DNA of 64,000 nt from Semisulcospira habei (Eukaryota > Mollusca > Gastropoda > Semisulcospiridae). The stretch spans positions 140,400,120-140,464,119 of the forward strand of contig BTPG01000003.1 in the NCBI GenBank assembly GCA_036245525.1, read 5' to 3'. Below the pieces are notes generated by a model that ran no database searches, was not told where the DNA came from, and was given only the letters and a program-made list of their open reading frames with translations. A program made the translations under genes and the position numbers. Shown here in pieces: positions 11,208-22,400 of the stretch. The first letter of the stretch is position 1. Each line of letters opens with the position of its first letter.

Positions 11208-12572
11208 TTAAGAATTTCGCAACTGATGCCATCTGAACCTCTTTTTCATATTAGATATATATTTACCCACGTCAAAAACAGTCATTGGGGGGAGTGAGAA
11301 AACACAACCAGCAGTATTGTTACTGTGAAATCGTAGTTGCTCAGAACATTGGTATTTCGCAGGATCATTTGTATTATTGCGTGCTAAAGTCTCAGCTATG
11401 CTAAGAAAGTTGGTATTGAAGGTATCTGCAGTGAGCTCAGGTGCAATGTTCATGTCTCTGTGATTGTGACCTTTAGTAAAGGTGTTGATAACTTGCCAAA
11501 CGGAGTGCAAGTCCTTGCCGTCTGCAATGATCTGTTCAGCATGTTGTCTTTGAGCTTTTCGGACTAAAGGTTTGACAAAATTTCTTTGTTTTTTATAGAC
11601 AACAAATTTCTTTTCTTTCTTAAGTGTATCTCTGAGTTGCATGGCTGCTTTTATTTCTCCAGTTAGCCATTCAGGGATTGTGGGATGCTTGACACGTTTT
11701 GTTCGCACTGGGGCATGGTTATCTAGAACACCGAGGAACAGTTCAGACCAGCGAGTGAGGGCTTCATTTGGGTCATTGTAATTTAACACATCATTAAAAT
11801 GGGGTATTGGATAAGTCATAGAGAAAGGCATTCTGGTTATAAAAAAAATTAAAGACCTGTAAATAATAGTAGTATGCCCTGTGCAAGATATCTTAGCTAA
11901 TTTGGCAGACAGCGAGAAAGATACTGGGAAGTGATCACTGATAGAAAAATTGAGACACACATGGACATTATTAACAGCATTTACATTTGTAGTATAGATA
12001 TGGTCTATCATTGTCGCAGAAGATGAAGTAACTCGTGTGGGCGACTGAACAACTTGTGTTAAACCAAGAAAAGAGATCATTTAATTCCATGAAGAGTAAC
12101 AGTCTTTTAACAAATCAACATTAAAATCACCTAGGATATGTATATCACCCCTGCATTTCTGTACTGTGTCAATCATTGATTCAAAGTCATCAAGCCATGC
12201 CAGTGTGGCCGCTAGATTTCTATAAATAAACCCTACAAGAACGGGTGATGACTTCGATGTTTTTATTTCCAGCCACATGCATTCAATTTGCTTTGATTCT
12301 AGGTCAAATCTTCTAGTCACATATTGAATTATATATTACTATGCCAGTTTGGCCTAGAACAGAGGCATCACGACGTAGAATAGCAAATTAGATATGGAGA
12401 TTGCCTGATCACTGATATTGTCCGTCAGGCGGGATTCAGCAAAGACAAAGATATGAAATTGTGATGGCTGATTTAAGAGAATAGTGATGTCTAGTATTTT
12501 GCGGCAGAGACGATACACATTAAGGTGGCCAATGTTCAAGAGACGATCTGGGTTGTTGGTATTTGGTGACAT
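11208..12572 (-). pseudogene. LINE-A endonuclease region
   Basis: Three broken frames carry the AP-endonuclease blocks in order: NIGHLNVYRL and FVFAESRLTD (metal-binding Glu), GFIYRNL, HILGDFNVDLL (Asp/Asn box), MIDHIYTT and SISDHFPVSFS (catalytic Asp-His). Residues past ~11900 form the linker to RT, rich in Lys/Arg (LRDTLKKEKKF). In-frame breaks at ~12350 and ~12080 divide it. Confidence 0.75.
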
Positions 12573-12710
12573 GTGTCTTTCTGACTACAGGATAATGGGA
12601 GAAAAAAGAAACTGGTTGCACATGTGAAGTAACAAGAGAATGAGAAAGTAAAGCTAAATAACGGAAGCTAAAAACCCGATAACAGGTTTAAGACGAACGA
12701 TCTAATCTAT

Positions 12711-13232
12711 GCAATAAGTAATGACACGCAATAAGATTTCCAAACACGGTACATGTCACAAATGAGAGTTTAATGTTCCTATAACTCAATGCTGCCTTAC
12801 AAGATCCCCCCAAAATTATTATTTTTTAAATCGCAGAAGCGTCCAGCAATTTCTTATGTCCGCACAAATCCCAAGAAAAGCACAAGCAGATACAAACTTG
12901 TGATGAAAGTGTCAACACTCGCACGATATGTCAAGATGATGCCATCGCAGCACACATTTAAGATACTAAATGCAATAAGTAATGACACGCAATAAGATTT
13001 CCAAACACGGTACATGTCACAAATGAGAGTTTAATGTTCCTATAAATCAATGCTGCCTTACAAGATCCCCCCACCCCAAATTATTATTTTTTAAATCGCA
13101 GAAGCGTCCAGCAATTTCTTATGTTCAGACAAATCCCAAGAAAAGCACAAGCAGATACAAACTTGTGATGAAAGTGTCAACACTCGCACGATATGTCAAG
13201 ATGATGCCATCGCAGCACACATTTAAGATATT
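12711..13232. repeat. Tandem duplication, ~261-bp unit x2
   Basis: GCAATAAGTAATGACACGCA starts at 12711 and again at 12972. The two units are nearly identical through the GCAGCACACATTTAAGATA end. The differences are a few substitutions and a 4-base length change in a C run. No ORF of note. Confidence 0.85.
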
Positions 13233-13981
13233 AAATAGATTTTAGTAATCAAAATACAGTAAGACATGCTAGTCCACGAATTACTATCTTCATCTAGTAA
13301 TATATCGGCATATAATACTGAAGGAATCATAAGACACTCTATGCCCGTCACATTTCTATTGTATGAGTGCCTCGCATAGCCTGACATATTAGATAAGTCG
13401 ACAGGTAGACAATGAAAAATTCTAGTGATTATGATGTAGTGAATATCACCAAAGAATTAAAATAAATAGAGAGTCATAGTCTATTCTATGCTCACCGCCT
13501 TCCTCGTATAATGTGTATGAGTGCACGTCAAGACAATACAGTAACGGCAAAAAAAGCGATGGGCATAAAATAAAGTATGCTACTGAAAGGATCCTGCCGA
13601 GAATATCATTTCAAACGCAGACGGAGGTCATATTCAGTTTTATGCTTAACACCTTCAACAAGTGAAAAGTCTCAGATATGCATAATTAGTAAAGCGGCAG
13701 CTAGTAAAGCAATACTTTATTTTCTTTCTCAGACGCGGCTCACAATCAACGGTCGATGAAGATCTTGAATCGGCAGCACATCGGAATATATGGTTAGAAC
13801 TACAGGGTCATACCCTATTCTATGCCCTGCGCCTTCCAACATGTATTGGACGGTGAGTGTCTAGACATGTAGATTTGCAGTTGGGCCCGGGGCATAAAAT
13901 GGAGTAAGCCAGTGACAAAACTGTGATTGAGACTACCGAAATTAAAGAAGGCCACACCCAAGTCTATGCCCATCATCTTTC
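13233..13981. repeat. Diverged ~335-bp tandem repeat
   Basis: Two landmark blocks recur with similar spacing: TATTCTATGC...CGCCTTCC at ~13475 and ~13816, and GGGCATAAAAT at 13561 and 13891. A third, weaker block (TCTATGCCCATCATCTTTC) lies at ~13960. This is probably an old tandem array downstream of the proline-rich reading frame. Confidence 0.45.
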
Positions 13982-16105
13982 TCACACAGAGATATGAGGT
14001 GTATGAAGGTTATGAGCATAGAGTGGGGCATGCCACCGTGTATCGTACTGCAAACTCAGCTCATAATGTAGGGTTTTAGGAGTCAGTTCTGCAACAAGCC
14101 GCAGGGGGGGGGGGGGGGGGGGGCAAAGGGTTGTGCAGATGGAGCTGAAGGGGCCATGAAGCCAGGTGAGTAGACAGGCTGCCCCATCTCCAAGGGGTTG
14201 ACGCTGGGCTGAAAGCGTGTAGGGTGTGGGTCGCACCATCTGTGGTGGTGTAGGCCGGTAGACATGCTGGGCAGATATACCCATCTCAGAGTTGTGGCTG
14301 TAGAGGGGGTGTGACGCCATGTGATGAGTACGAGGCAGGTAGAATGGCTGACCTGCAGAAGGTGATTTAGTAGCAGGGTCATAGTGCGGGGGTGCCAACA
14401 TGTGTGCATCTGTTATACTGACTCTGAGCCCCAGTAGGCGTATGCCGGGTAGAAGGCGCTCCAGCAACCGCCGCACTGTGTGACGTGCCGTCTGGCAGAG
14501 CTCTTCAGACCGCTGAGGAGTCTCTGACTTCTTCTTCTTCTGCTTGAACAGGGACAGGGACTTCCAACTTCCGTTGATTTCGTCCGGGGGGGGGGGGGGG
14601 GCAGGGGGGGGGGGGAGGTTGTCTCGCTGACTGTCTGCCGCTCCGTCGCTCAACTGGCTGATGTTGTTGCCGGGGCCGGGTGGTTGGTGGTGCAGGAGGC
14701 AGGTGCTAGGCCGGAGGACCGTCACCTATCGCCAGGCTGGTGGGTGGTGGTGTGCCAACCACCCCAGAAGATGTTGTAGGAGTGGTGGCGGTGGTGGTGG
14801 GGGTGGCCGGGGGAACCGTGGCCGGTTGTAGATGGGTCTGTGGAGGTAGGGTGGTGGTGGCGGCGGCCAGTCAATTCTTGGTCGAGGTGTGGCGCGCTGG
14901 TGTGGACGGGGTGGGTGACGGTGTTGGGGTGGTAGGCGGAGGTGTGGTGGCGGCGTAGGGAGCAGTGCCGGGCGTCGCTGCCGGTGTCGGAACCACTTTG
15001 GAGGCCGGTTGCGCCGTCGCCGGTGTGGTTCCGTGCTGGTTGTCTGTGGCGGCTCGGTGGTGGTGCCTTTTTCCTCTTGCTGGGGGGCAGGGGTTGCATC
15101 AGTGCCTACTTCCTGCGTAGGCGGCGCGGTGTTACTGCAACCCATGTGGCTGGTGGCGGTGGTGGTAGTCCCAGTCTTCTTTGTCGCAGTCTGTGGGGCC
15201 GCCAACGTCCCTGTTGACTGCAGCTTGGGCGCCACCTGACACTCTGCTTCCACGTAGGTGGGTGCCACCTGACACTCTTGTTCCACGTAGGTGGTGTTGG
15301 TGGTCTGGGCGGTCGTGTCGCAGAGTGTCGGGGTGGCGAGGTCGGCGATGGCCCCGGTGTGGATCAACCACCGGGCGGCAATAAGTGCCCGGTGGCAGTT
15401 GTCCCCCTCAGCGGATGTTATTGCTGGCACCGCGTCCTGGAGCAGGAGCACAAGGTCGCTGAAATCCATGCTCCGCAGTCGGGTCCCCTCCTCCACAGAC
15501 GATGCCGCCCGTTCCCGGGTAACGTGATCCGGGAAGGTGAGCGGCGGCGGGGAGGAGGGTGGAAAATCCGGCTCCGAGGCTGACTCCAACGATTCCTCGG
15601 GCCCCGCGCCCCAGGGGGGCGGCGCCTGAGGGGGATCCCGGGCTGTCTCTTTTTCTTCTTCTTCTTCTTCTTCTTCATGCCATGATATGCTGGCCTCGGC
15701 TTGGATGAGTTGCTGCGCCCCTTTTACGTCTCTTTGCCTGAGCAGCCTGAAAAAGGCTTCATTCTGCTCATGCATCAACGCCGGTGGTGGAGGGGTCCAA
15801 TTTCTCTGTGCTTGGCGGCCCGGTGCGGACATGGGCGACCGTGGGCTTGCGATAGGTGGGTACTCGAGGCCGGGTGGGACCTCGGGCATTCTGTCCAGTG
15901 TTAATGGTGGTGGGTACTGGAAGAATGGTGGTGGTGGTTCAGCGTATTGGCTGTACCGATCGAAGAAACTCTGTATATCTGGTGGTATGGAGAATCCTTG
16001 CGACCCTCCCTCCACGTCGTTCTGGTGTGGCGGGTAGCTTGATTGCTGGGGGGGGGGGGGGGGGGGGGGGGCGTGGGTGCCCGTCGCGTTTGTTCTTGTG
16101 GCCAT
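13982..16105 (-). pseudogene. Unidentified proline-rich reading frame, interrupted by one TAG
   Basis: A minus-strand ATG at 16105 opens 459 codons to a TAG at 14728-14726. The same frame then stays open 248 further codons to 13982. The first part has long Pro runs, a short helical segment (EQNEAFFRLLRQRDVKGAQQ, residues ~118-137) and a Glu run. Next come a helical stretch around SDLVLLLQDAVPAI and two near-identical 11-12-residue repeats (TYVEQECQVAP / TYVEAECQVAP, ~290-312). The C-terminal part is basic and Pro-rich (RRRRNRPPKWFRHRQRR). No catalytic domain or known family was recognised. It could be a gag-like ORF of an unrecognised element or a host gene fragment. Very high GC and long G runs make small frame errors likely. 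Confidence 0.4.
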
Positions 16106-16730
<625 letters not shown>

Positions 16731-17236
16731 CTCTCTTAGAGTTTGAATTGATTTAGAATATTATGTCAGTTTCTGCGTGGTGACGGAGTTGCCTCTTTTA
16801 CGTCACGCCACTGTCTGTGACTTTCTCTAGAAGTAAAGTTTTTTTTTTTAGTGTTTTAATTCTTTTCTGAAAAGAATTAATTTTTACTAAAGAAGTTGAA
16901 AGGTTACGAAGCTGGCTAACGGAACTCACCCAATGTCTTTCTCCAAACTAGATATATGCAAAAGTTCAAGTAAATACGACAAAACTGAGTTACGGACTCT
17001 AATCTGGGTCAACCGACTTCCTATAAACGGTTGTTTATCTCTTCAATGAGACATTCAATTACAATATGCCCGGGAGCTGTCTCAGCCACCCACCTAAGAA
17101 AGTATTTCACCAAGTTTCAAGTTTTCGTGTACAGAAATATCGGAGATTCTCCAGGCTTGCTTACATACATACACGGCACACAGTGACATACATACGCACA
17201 TGCGGCGCTTCGCGCCAAATGTACGTTCAGCAGCAA
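16731..17236 (+). mobile_element. Module C, copy 2 (3' part replaced)
   Basis: Matches 4230-4690 in the same orientation, from the TTTGTCAG/GTGGTGACGGA region through GCGCTTCGCGCCAAATGTAC. Homology stops at CAGCAGC (17236), where the palindromic element begins. In copy 1 the sequence continues into GAGGTTAGCGTAACCC. Confidence 0.65.
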
Positions 17237-17489
17237 TTGTACAACAAACCAAGGGGAATTACTCAGCGCTGGACAACAGTTAGATCCCCTGCATAAGATG
17301 CATCGGGTCTCTTATATAACCCATGTCTTTCTCCGGAACTTAGGAAGTAGGCAGGGGAAACATACATACACAAACACGAAGGTGCATTACTATATGTGGT
17401 CGGGTACATACCCTGTATTCCCACAGTAGATGCACAGAACATTACACAACAATGTAACGATACAAATTTGCCTCGAGTTATACTGAGAT
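17237..17489. repeat. Partial third arm of the palindromic element
   Basis: About 55 bases from ACAACAAACCAAGGGGAATT match the arm inside the palindrome in direct orientation, followed by ~190 unrelated bases. Confidence 0.6.
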
Positions 17490-17839
17490 ACTCACAAACC
17501 AGATAGGTGAGGCTAGCGCTGGCAGAATTGTAGTGACAAACCAAGGGGAATTACTCAGGGCTGGACAACAGTTAGATCCCCTGCCCCCGCCTATCAGGCA
17601 CCCAATCGCCAGCCCACAGAGAAATACGCAGGTATAGAATAAGACGATCATTTGCATCTTCTAATGCAGAAGATGCAAATGATCGTCTTATTCTATACCT
17701 GCGTATTTCTCTGTGGGCTGGCGATTGGGTGCCTGATAGGCGGGGGCAGGGGATCTAACTGTTGTCCAGCGCTGAGTAATTCCCCTTGGTTTGTTGTACA
17801 ATTCTGCCAGGGCTAGCCTCACCTATCTGGTTTGTGAGT
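17490..17839. repeat. Near-perfect ~350-bp palindrome
   Basis: The left arm 17490-17662 and right arm 17668-17839 are reverse complements with only a few mismatches, around a 5-base loop (AATGC). The arm includes GGGATCTAACTG, GGGCTGGCGATTGGGTGCC and ATCATTTGCATCTTCT. No ORF. The whole unit sits where module C copy 2 breaks off, so it looks inserted or generated there. Confidence 0.85.
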
Positions 17840-17859
17840 AGTTCAGCAGCACTGAAGAC

Positions 17860-18225
17860 ATGACATCATTTTTATCTTGTTACTTCTGTAAAGTCTAGTT
17901 TTGTCACCATTTTACCAAGCGAAAGTGAAACTCATACACGATAATATAATGAATTACGTCAAAACTCATAAAACTTAAGTCAGTCATGACAAATGACGTT
18001 TGACAAATCAATGACGCGTATGTCACAGTCCTGTGCCCCTTATAAAACTCACTGACACGACTGGCAGATCTGCGAGACTTTTTCTATAGGAGATAATTCA
18101 ACATCAGAATGAGGTCAAAGACAAAAGGCAGAGACCATTGACAGCGAGGCCGGACAGCTCTCATCAGAAGGGACTTCAGTTCTAGGTTATGGTTCATCAG
18201 TCCCATCTTGTTATGTATTATAGTG
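17860..18225 (-). mobile_element. Dispersed module D, copy 2
   Basis: Inverted relative to 5865-6260. Shared blocks are TCTAGTTTTGTCACCATTTT, GTCATGACAAATGACGTTTGAC and GGTTATGGTTCATC. Confidence 0.6.
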
Positions 18226-18589
18226 CCGTTTGATGTGCTATTTTTAAATACTATTTCCAGTAAAAACCTCAGACTAATCATGTACATGTAATCATAGTAT
18301 CGTGCGGCCCTCGGCCAGCGGCCGGCTGTACACCACAGCGGCCTAGCCGCCTGACTCTGTCATTGTCGACTGAGACTGACGGGCACTGAAAACGGCAGGG
18401 TAGACAACATTAATTCTGGGCAATGTAGTTGGGTATAAGTGTAGGCACCTTTTCTCTAAAGACATATGCCAAACTTCCATATCAAAGAAATTATTTCGAA
18501 ACACGTGGCTCACGAGCATTGTAAACGCCGCACTCCCGAGTCAGTACTATCAGAGATATACAGAGAGACGATACACTAATCTTCGTGTT
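18226..18589. other. Sequence upstream of the probable ILEI gene promoter
   Basis: GC-rich patch at 18300-18350 (CGGCCAGCGGCCGGC), otherwise unassigned. Confidence 0.3.
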
Positions 18590-18690
18590 CATTTGGGTAA
18601 AATGACAAAACGGACTTGCGCAGTAGCACGCGCGAGCAAGAAACCGGAAGTTGCAGCCGATGCGAACCCGAAAAGGATTTTTTGTTGTAA
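18590..18690 (+). promoter_or_regulatory. Candidate TATA-less promoter of the ILEI gene
   Basis: About 700 bases upstream of the first coding exon. It contains TTGCGCAGTAGCACGCGCG, which resembles an NRF1-type site, and ACCGGAAGTTG, a consensus ETS site. CpG density is locally raised. No TATA box was seen. Motif identity is from general knowledge; promoter activity is inferred. Confidence 0.35.
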
Positions 18691-19385
18691 AGCCGTAAAA
18701 TATTTACAAAACAAAGCCTTAAAATTCTTTAGTTGTACTAAAACTCTTCGTTCTGCAGTACATTAAATCAAGTTAATTTAGCATACAAACCTGTTCGCGT
18801 CAGAATGTACAAAATACAAGATATTGTGTGGCATTTCCCTGGTGTTTACGTAGTTTTATGATTGTCGATCTCAACGCATTGATTTTCTTCTGCATCTGCG
18901 CGGTCACACCCTGTTGCCAATGTCACTTTCATTGTTTTTTTCCTTGTTAGTACGTTGTAATATAGCTCAATATTAGATTTAGTTTGCCCTCTGGGGACTT
19001 CATAGACGGAACTTTGGCGTTCGGCAGTTTTTGTATAGGGATCCTGCTAAATCTTAATAACTCGATAGAATATATTATATGATGTATTTGGTATAAAATG
19101 TGGATCTGTTACACCCCGCTCGCCCTTACCCCGCCGTGTGTCATACAGCTGAACAAGTAAGAATATATGCGAACTGTAACACACTAAATGTGATATTAAC
19201 AGTATTCACCTGTGCTTTTGCAGACTTGCCCCTTTCCATATATATCTGGCTGCATGAGAAAGTTCTACACATTCTGCATATCTGTCATGTCTTGATTCAA
19301 CGAATAGACTTAAAGACTTGGTGTAAAGTACTTTAAAAACAAGACACTTTGGAGTTTAAGGACACCTTGCCTGACAGCCAGAGAA

Positions 19386-19428
19386 TGTTCCGTGCATTCC
19401 GGAGACTACTGTTGAAGAAATTTGGAGG
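19386..19428 (+). CDS. ILEI gene exon 1 (start codon, cytosolic tail)
   Basis: ATG at 19386 begins MFRAFRRLLLKKFG. The donor GTGAAT follows at 19429 in phase 1. The basic N-terminus followed by a membrane segment in exon 2 gives type II topology. No in-frame alternative start is closer to the anchor. Confidence 0.75.
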
Positions 19429-22400
19429 TGAATAAGAGAAGTAATCGGTGATCTGCAATATAGCTACAGATATTTGTCAATGGATAACTGCGTGCTCCTT
19501 TTAAGTTTTATGTGAAGTAAAAATGAATGTGGATAAATATTGTTGTATCAGTTAATACATATATTTATGATGATCATGGTGATGACTGCATATAGCATAC
19601 AGTGTATAACTATAAGCAAATGTTTCTTTTTTATCCAGCATAGTTTTCACTTCTTTTTCCCCCCCAAGTTTGCGTGGTGGATGATGTTAAACTTAAAGTA
19701 AGTTGTGATCATTTAGTTGTTAATTTCCATACCTCTGCAGGTGTCCGCAGGTTTCTAGTCTTTGTGGCGTGTGCTGGGATCATTATTTATTGTCTCCATC
19801 TTCTGTTCTCTGATGGCTGTAAGTACACATTGTTATCATTATCTGATGGAAAACATATGACCATTTGTATGACTTTGCTAGTAGTAATAATAATACTCGG
19901 CTTACCATCTTGCCACAGACTTTATGACATGAATTGTTGTTTCCACGTCTTTTATGAGAAAACATGGCGTTTATGTTTAGCAATGAAAATTGCAATGTTG
20001 CAAAGTAAATTTCCTCGTGTGGCATTTTAAGTTTTAGATTAACCCATTTAGCCCTTACCATCTACAGCAGGACTGTGAAAATTCAAGAACGGTGGTGCCA
20101 GATTAGCTTGGCACCAACAGGCACCAAGCTAATCTGGCACTACCCTTGAATTATCATGTTCAATCGATCTGCTGCAGCTGGTACATAAATGCATAAAGGC
20201 TTTCAAAATGTGGGAAATGCAGACTTGGGGCTCTCATAGGTTAATAAGGCTGAGTTGGTATGCCTCACCCTGTGCCTAGGTGACATGCACCAGCGGTGCC
20301 ATTGTTGCTATTTTCGCACCTGACCCGTCGCTCAGACCAGTCCTGTGCACCAGATCGGTTTAGAGCGTGTGCTCTCTGTAGCTGTAATGAGCAGTCTCGG
20401 AGAAAGAATCACATGACGTTTGATTGCTGCAAAATAAGATAAATAAAGAATACACCTTTTCCCATATGCAGTCCGGCAATAATGCATCAATATGCTAGCA
20501 CCACAAAACATTGCACGATTTGGCAGATTTGAAAAATAGTTTAGTTTTTCCTCAATGGTGGTGATTTTGCGAGATCTGCGTCACTTTGGGGCAGAAAGCA
20601 CCGTCGTGGCCATAGCCGTACAAGAGACGAGAGCACTACAATGGACTTGATTCAGGAATACACAATCTCTGAGGAGAATGAACAACCCCTGGAGACCTAT
20701 CTTTTTCCAGTAGAGACGTACACCCTTCAACATTTTATGATCAAGGGGAGTAATGCTAAAACAGGAAATGAACCGTTTTTCGACTGCGATTACAATCTTT
20801 CGCGGAAACGTACGAGACCACACTTCAAGTGCAAAAGCCTGCCTGTGTGCGCTGTTCTGGTGCACAGAACCCGTCCGAGCGAGCGGACGGATGAGAAAAT
20901 CGCAGTAATGGTGCCACTGGTGCGTTTAACCTAGGTACAGGTTGAGGTATACCAACTCAGCGTTAATAATATCACTACCAGTTCCAGGAAATAATGTATG
21001 CAACCTACTTATACTTATAGGAGATTTAATTAGAACCTCAGAAGCGCCAGTACAGCAGAACCTGTTTTTAGTGACCACCCTGATGAGTAATAACCTGTCA
21101 TTAAAAGACCATCATCAGGTGACTGTATAATATATTCACTTATATGATGGTCTTTAATGACAGGTGACACTTTTTTGCCCTTCCAGAGCACCTGTTTTTA
21201 AAGTCTACTTTTTCTTGCAAAACAGGTAGTTGCTCAAAGAAATACATTTTTTTATACTGTTTCCTTCTACATGTTTTATAATTGTAATGATTTTCTACTC
21301 TATTTTTGTCAACTAGGGTTCAATAAATTAGCATGAAGGTGCAGTGTCCCTAGCATGTTTTATATTTATTTTGCCTATTAGACTGCACTAGCAGCACAGG
21401 CACACCAGGATGTTAAGCAATGTACAATGTAAGTTATTGGCTGCAGGGGTTTGCTACACGTACCCTTGTACTTGTAGGCCTGTGGGAGGTCAAAGTAAGC
21501 ATTGTACCCTGAAGACCAAAGGCCTGAGGGGTACAATGGTTACTTTGACCTGGAGGCCTGCAGGGGTCCGTGTAGCACACCCCTTCTCCCAATAATGTAT
21601 TTGTTTTCACTCCTCCGCTATTTTCATAAAAGTAGTCAAGTTGATCAAACTTTGAACATCTGTGGCTTCTGCTTACATGTTCTGAGCCAGACCCCGCAGT
21701 CGCAAGGGGTCATGGTCAGGCACAAGCACCGCTCTTGCTGGCAGCTTGCCAATTTCAGTTTGATTTGTAGAAAGCGCTTTTTGAGCCGCTTTGTCTAGAT
21801 ATTGTCCGAGTAAAGTGATTTTACAGTTAGTATTTTGTGAAAAAACATGTACTCACTGTTAAATCGCATTGTCGTTCACAAAAAAGTTCACAGTTTAATA
21901 TTTGACATTGAAGCAACGATTGTGTGACTATGACCTTGGTGCGACTTTCTCACTTTGTGGAAGGGCTGCTCTATTTTTAGACTTGTGCGTTATGATAAAA
22001 AATATTGTTGAAAATTGGATGCTGCCAGCTATAGAGTGCATATTGTTTTGAAGTATGCTAAGAAACATCATTGTTTGGCGTGTAGTTTTCTCTTTTTGTC
22101 ACTCAAAACTGGTACTAAAGAGTTGAAAATCAGGTCATAATGCACCATACAGCGGCCTACAAGAAATCTGCCATTAGTCACTACAAGGGTTTTTGTAGCA
22201 AGATCAGATGGTATGCCGTATGGTTTGCACTGAAGCGATTGGTCATGTGACGGAGGGATGAAAACAACTGTGATTGTTCAGACAGGTTTTGTTGTAGCGC
22301 AAGTGAAGGTATTTTGTGTAATCTTTGATTGAAACAAGCACAACTTACTCATTTTGTACATTTTTGTGTCGGCTTTTGTTTGATAATGCTCATGGGTGAC

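Larger units (their letters stand above)
9418..12600 (-). mobile_element. LINE-A: nearly full-length CR1/Jockey-group retrotransposon
   Basis: In minus orientation the element has an apurinic-type endonuclease (12572-11208), RT (about 11010-9660), a 3' UTR and a (GAT)n-type tail at 9418-9450. The ORF is broken at several places (near 12350, 12080, 11210, 10770, 10600 and 10370), so it is not active. The tail sits directly in LINE-C, so LINE-A inserted into LINE-C. No target duplication was resolved. Confidence 0.75.

Noticed and set aside
19674..20030. 118-codon frame treated as a single-exon membrane protein
   Set aside because: Only 19741-19818 is exonic; splice sites and phase join it to exons 1 and 3.
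20641..20934. 97-codon frame in intron 2
   Set aside because: No domain, no splice or transcript context, and the length is possible by chance.
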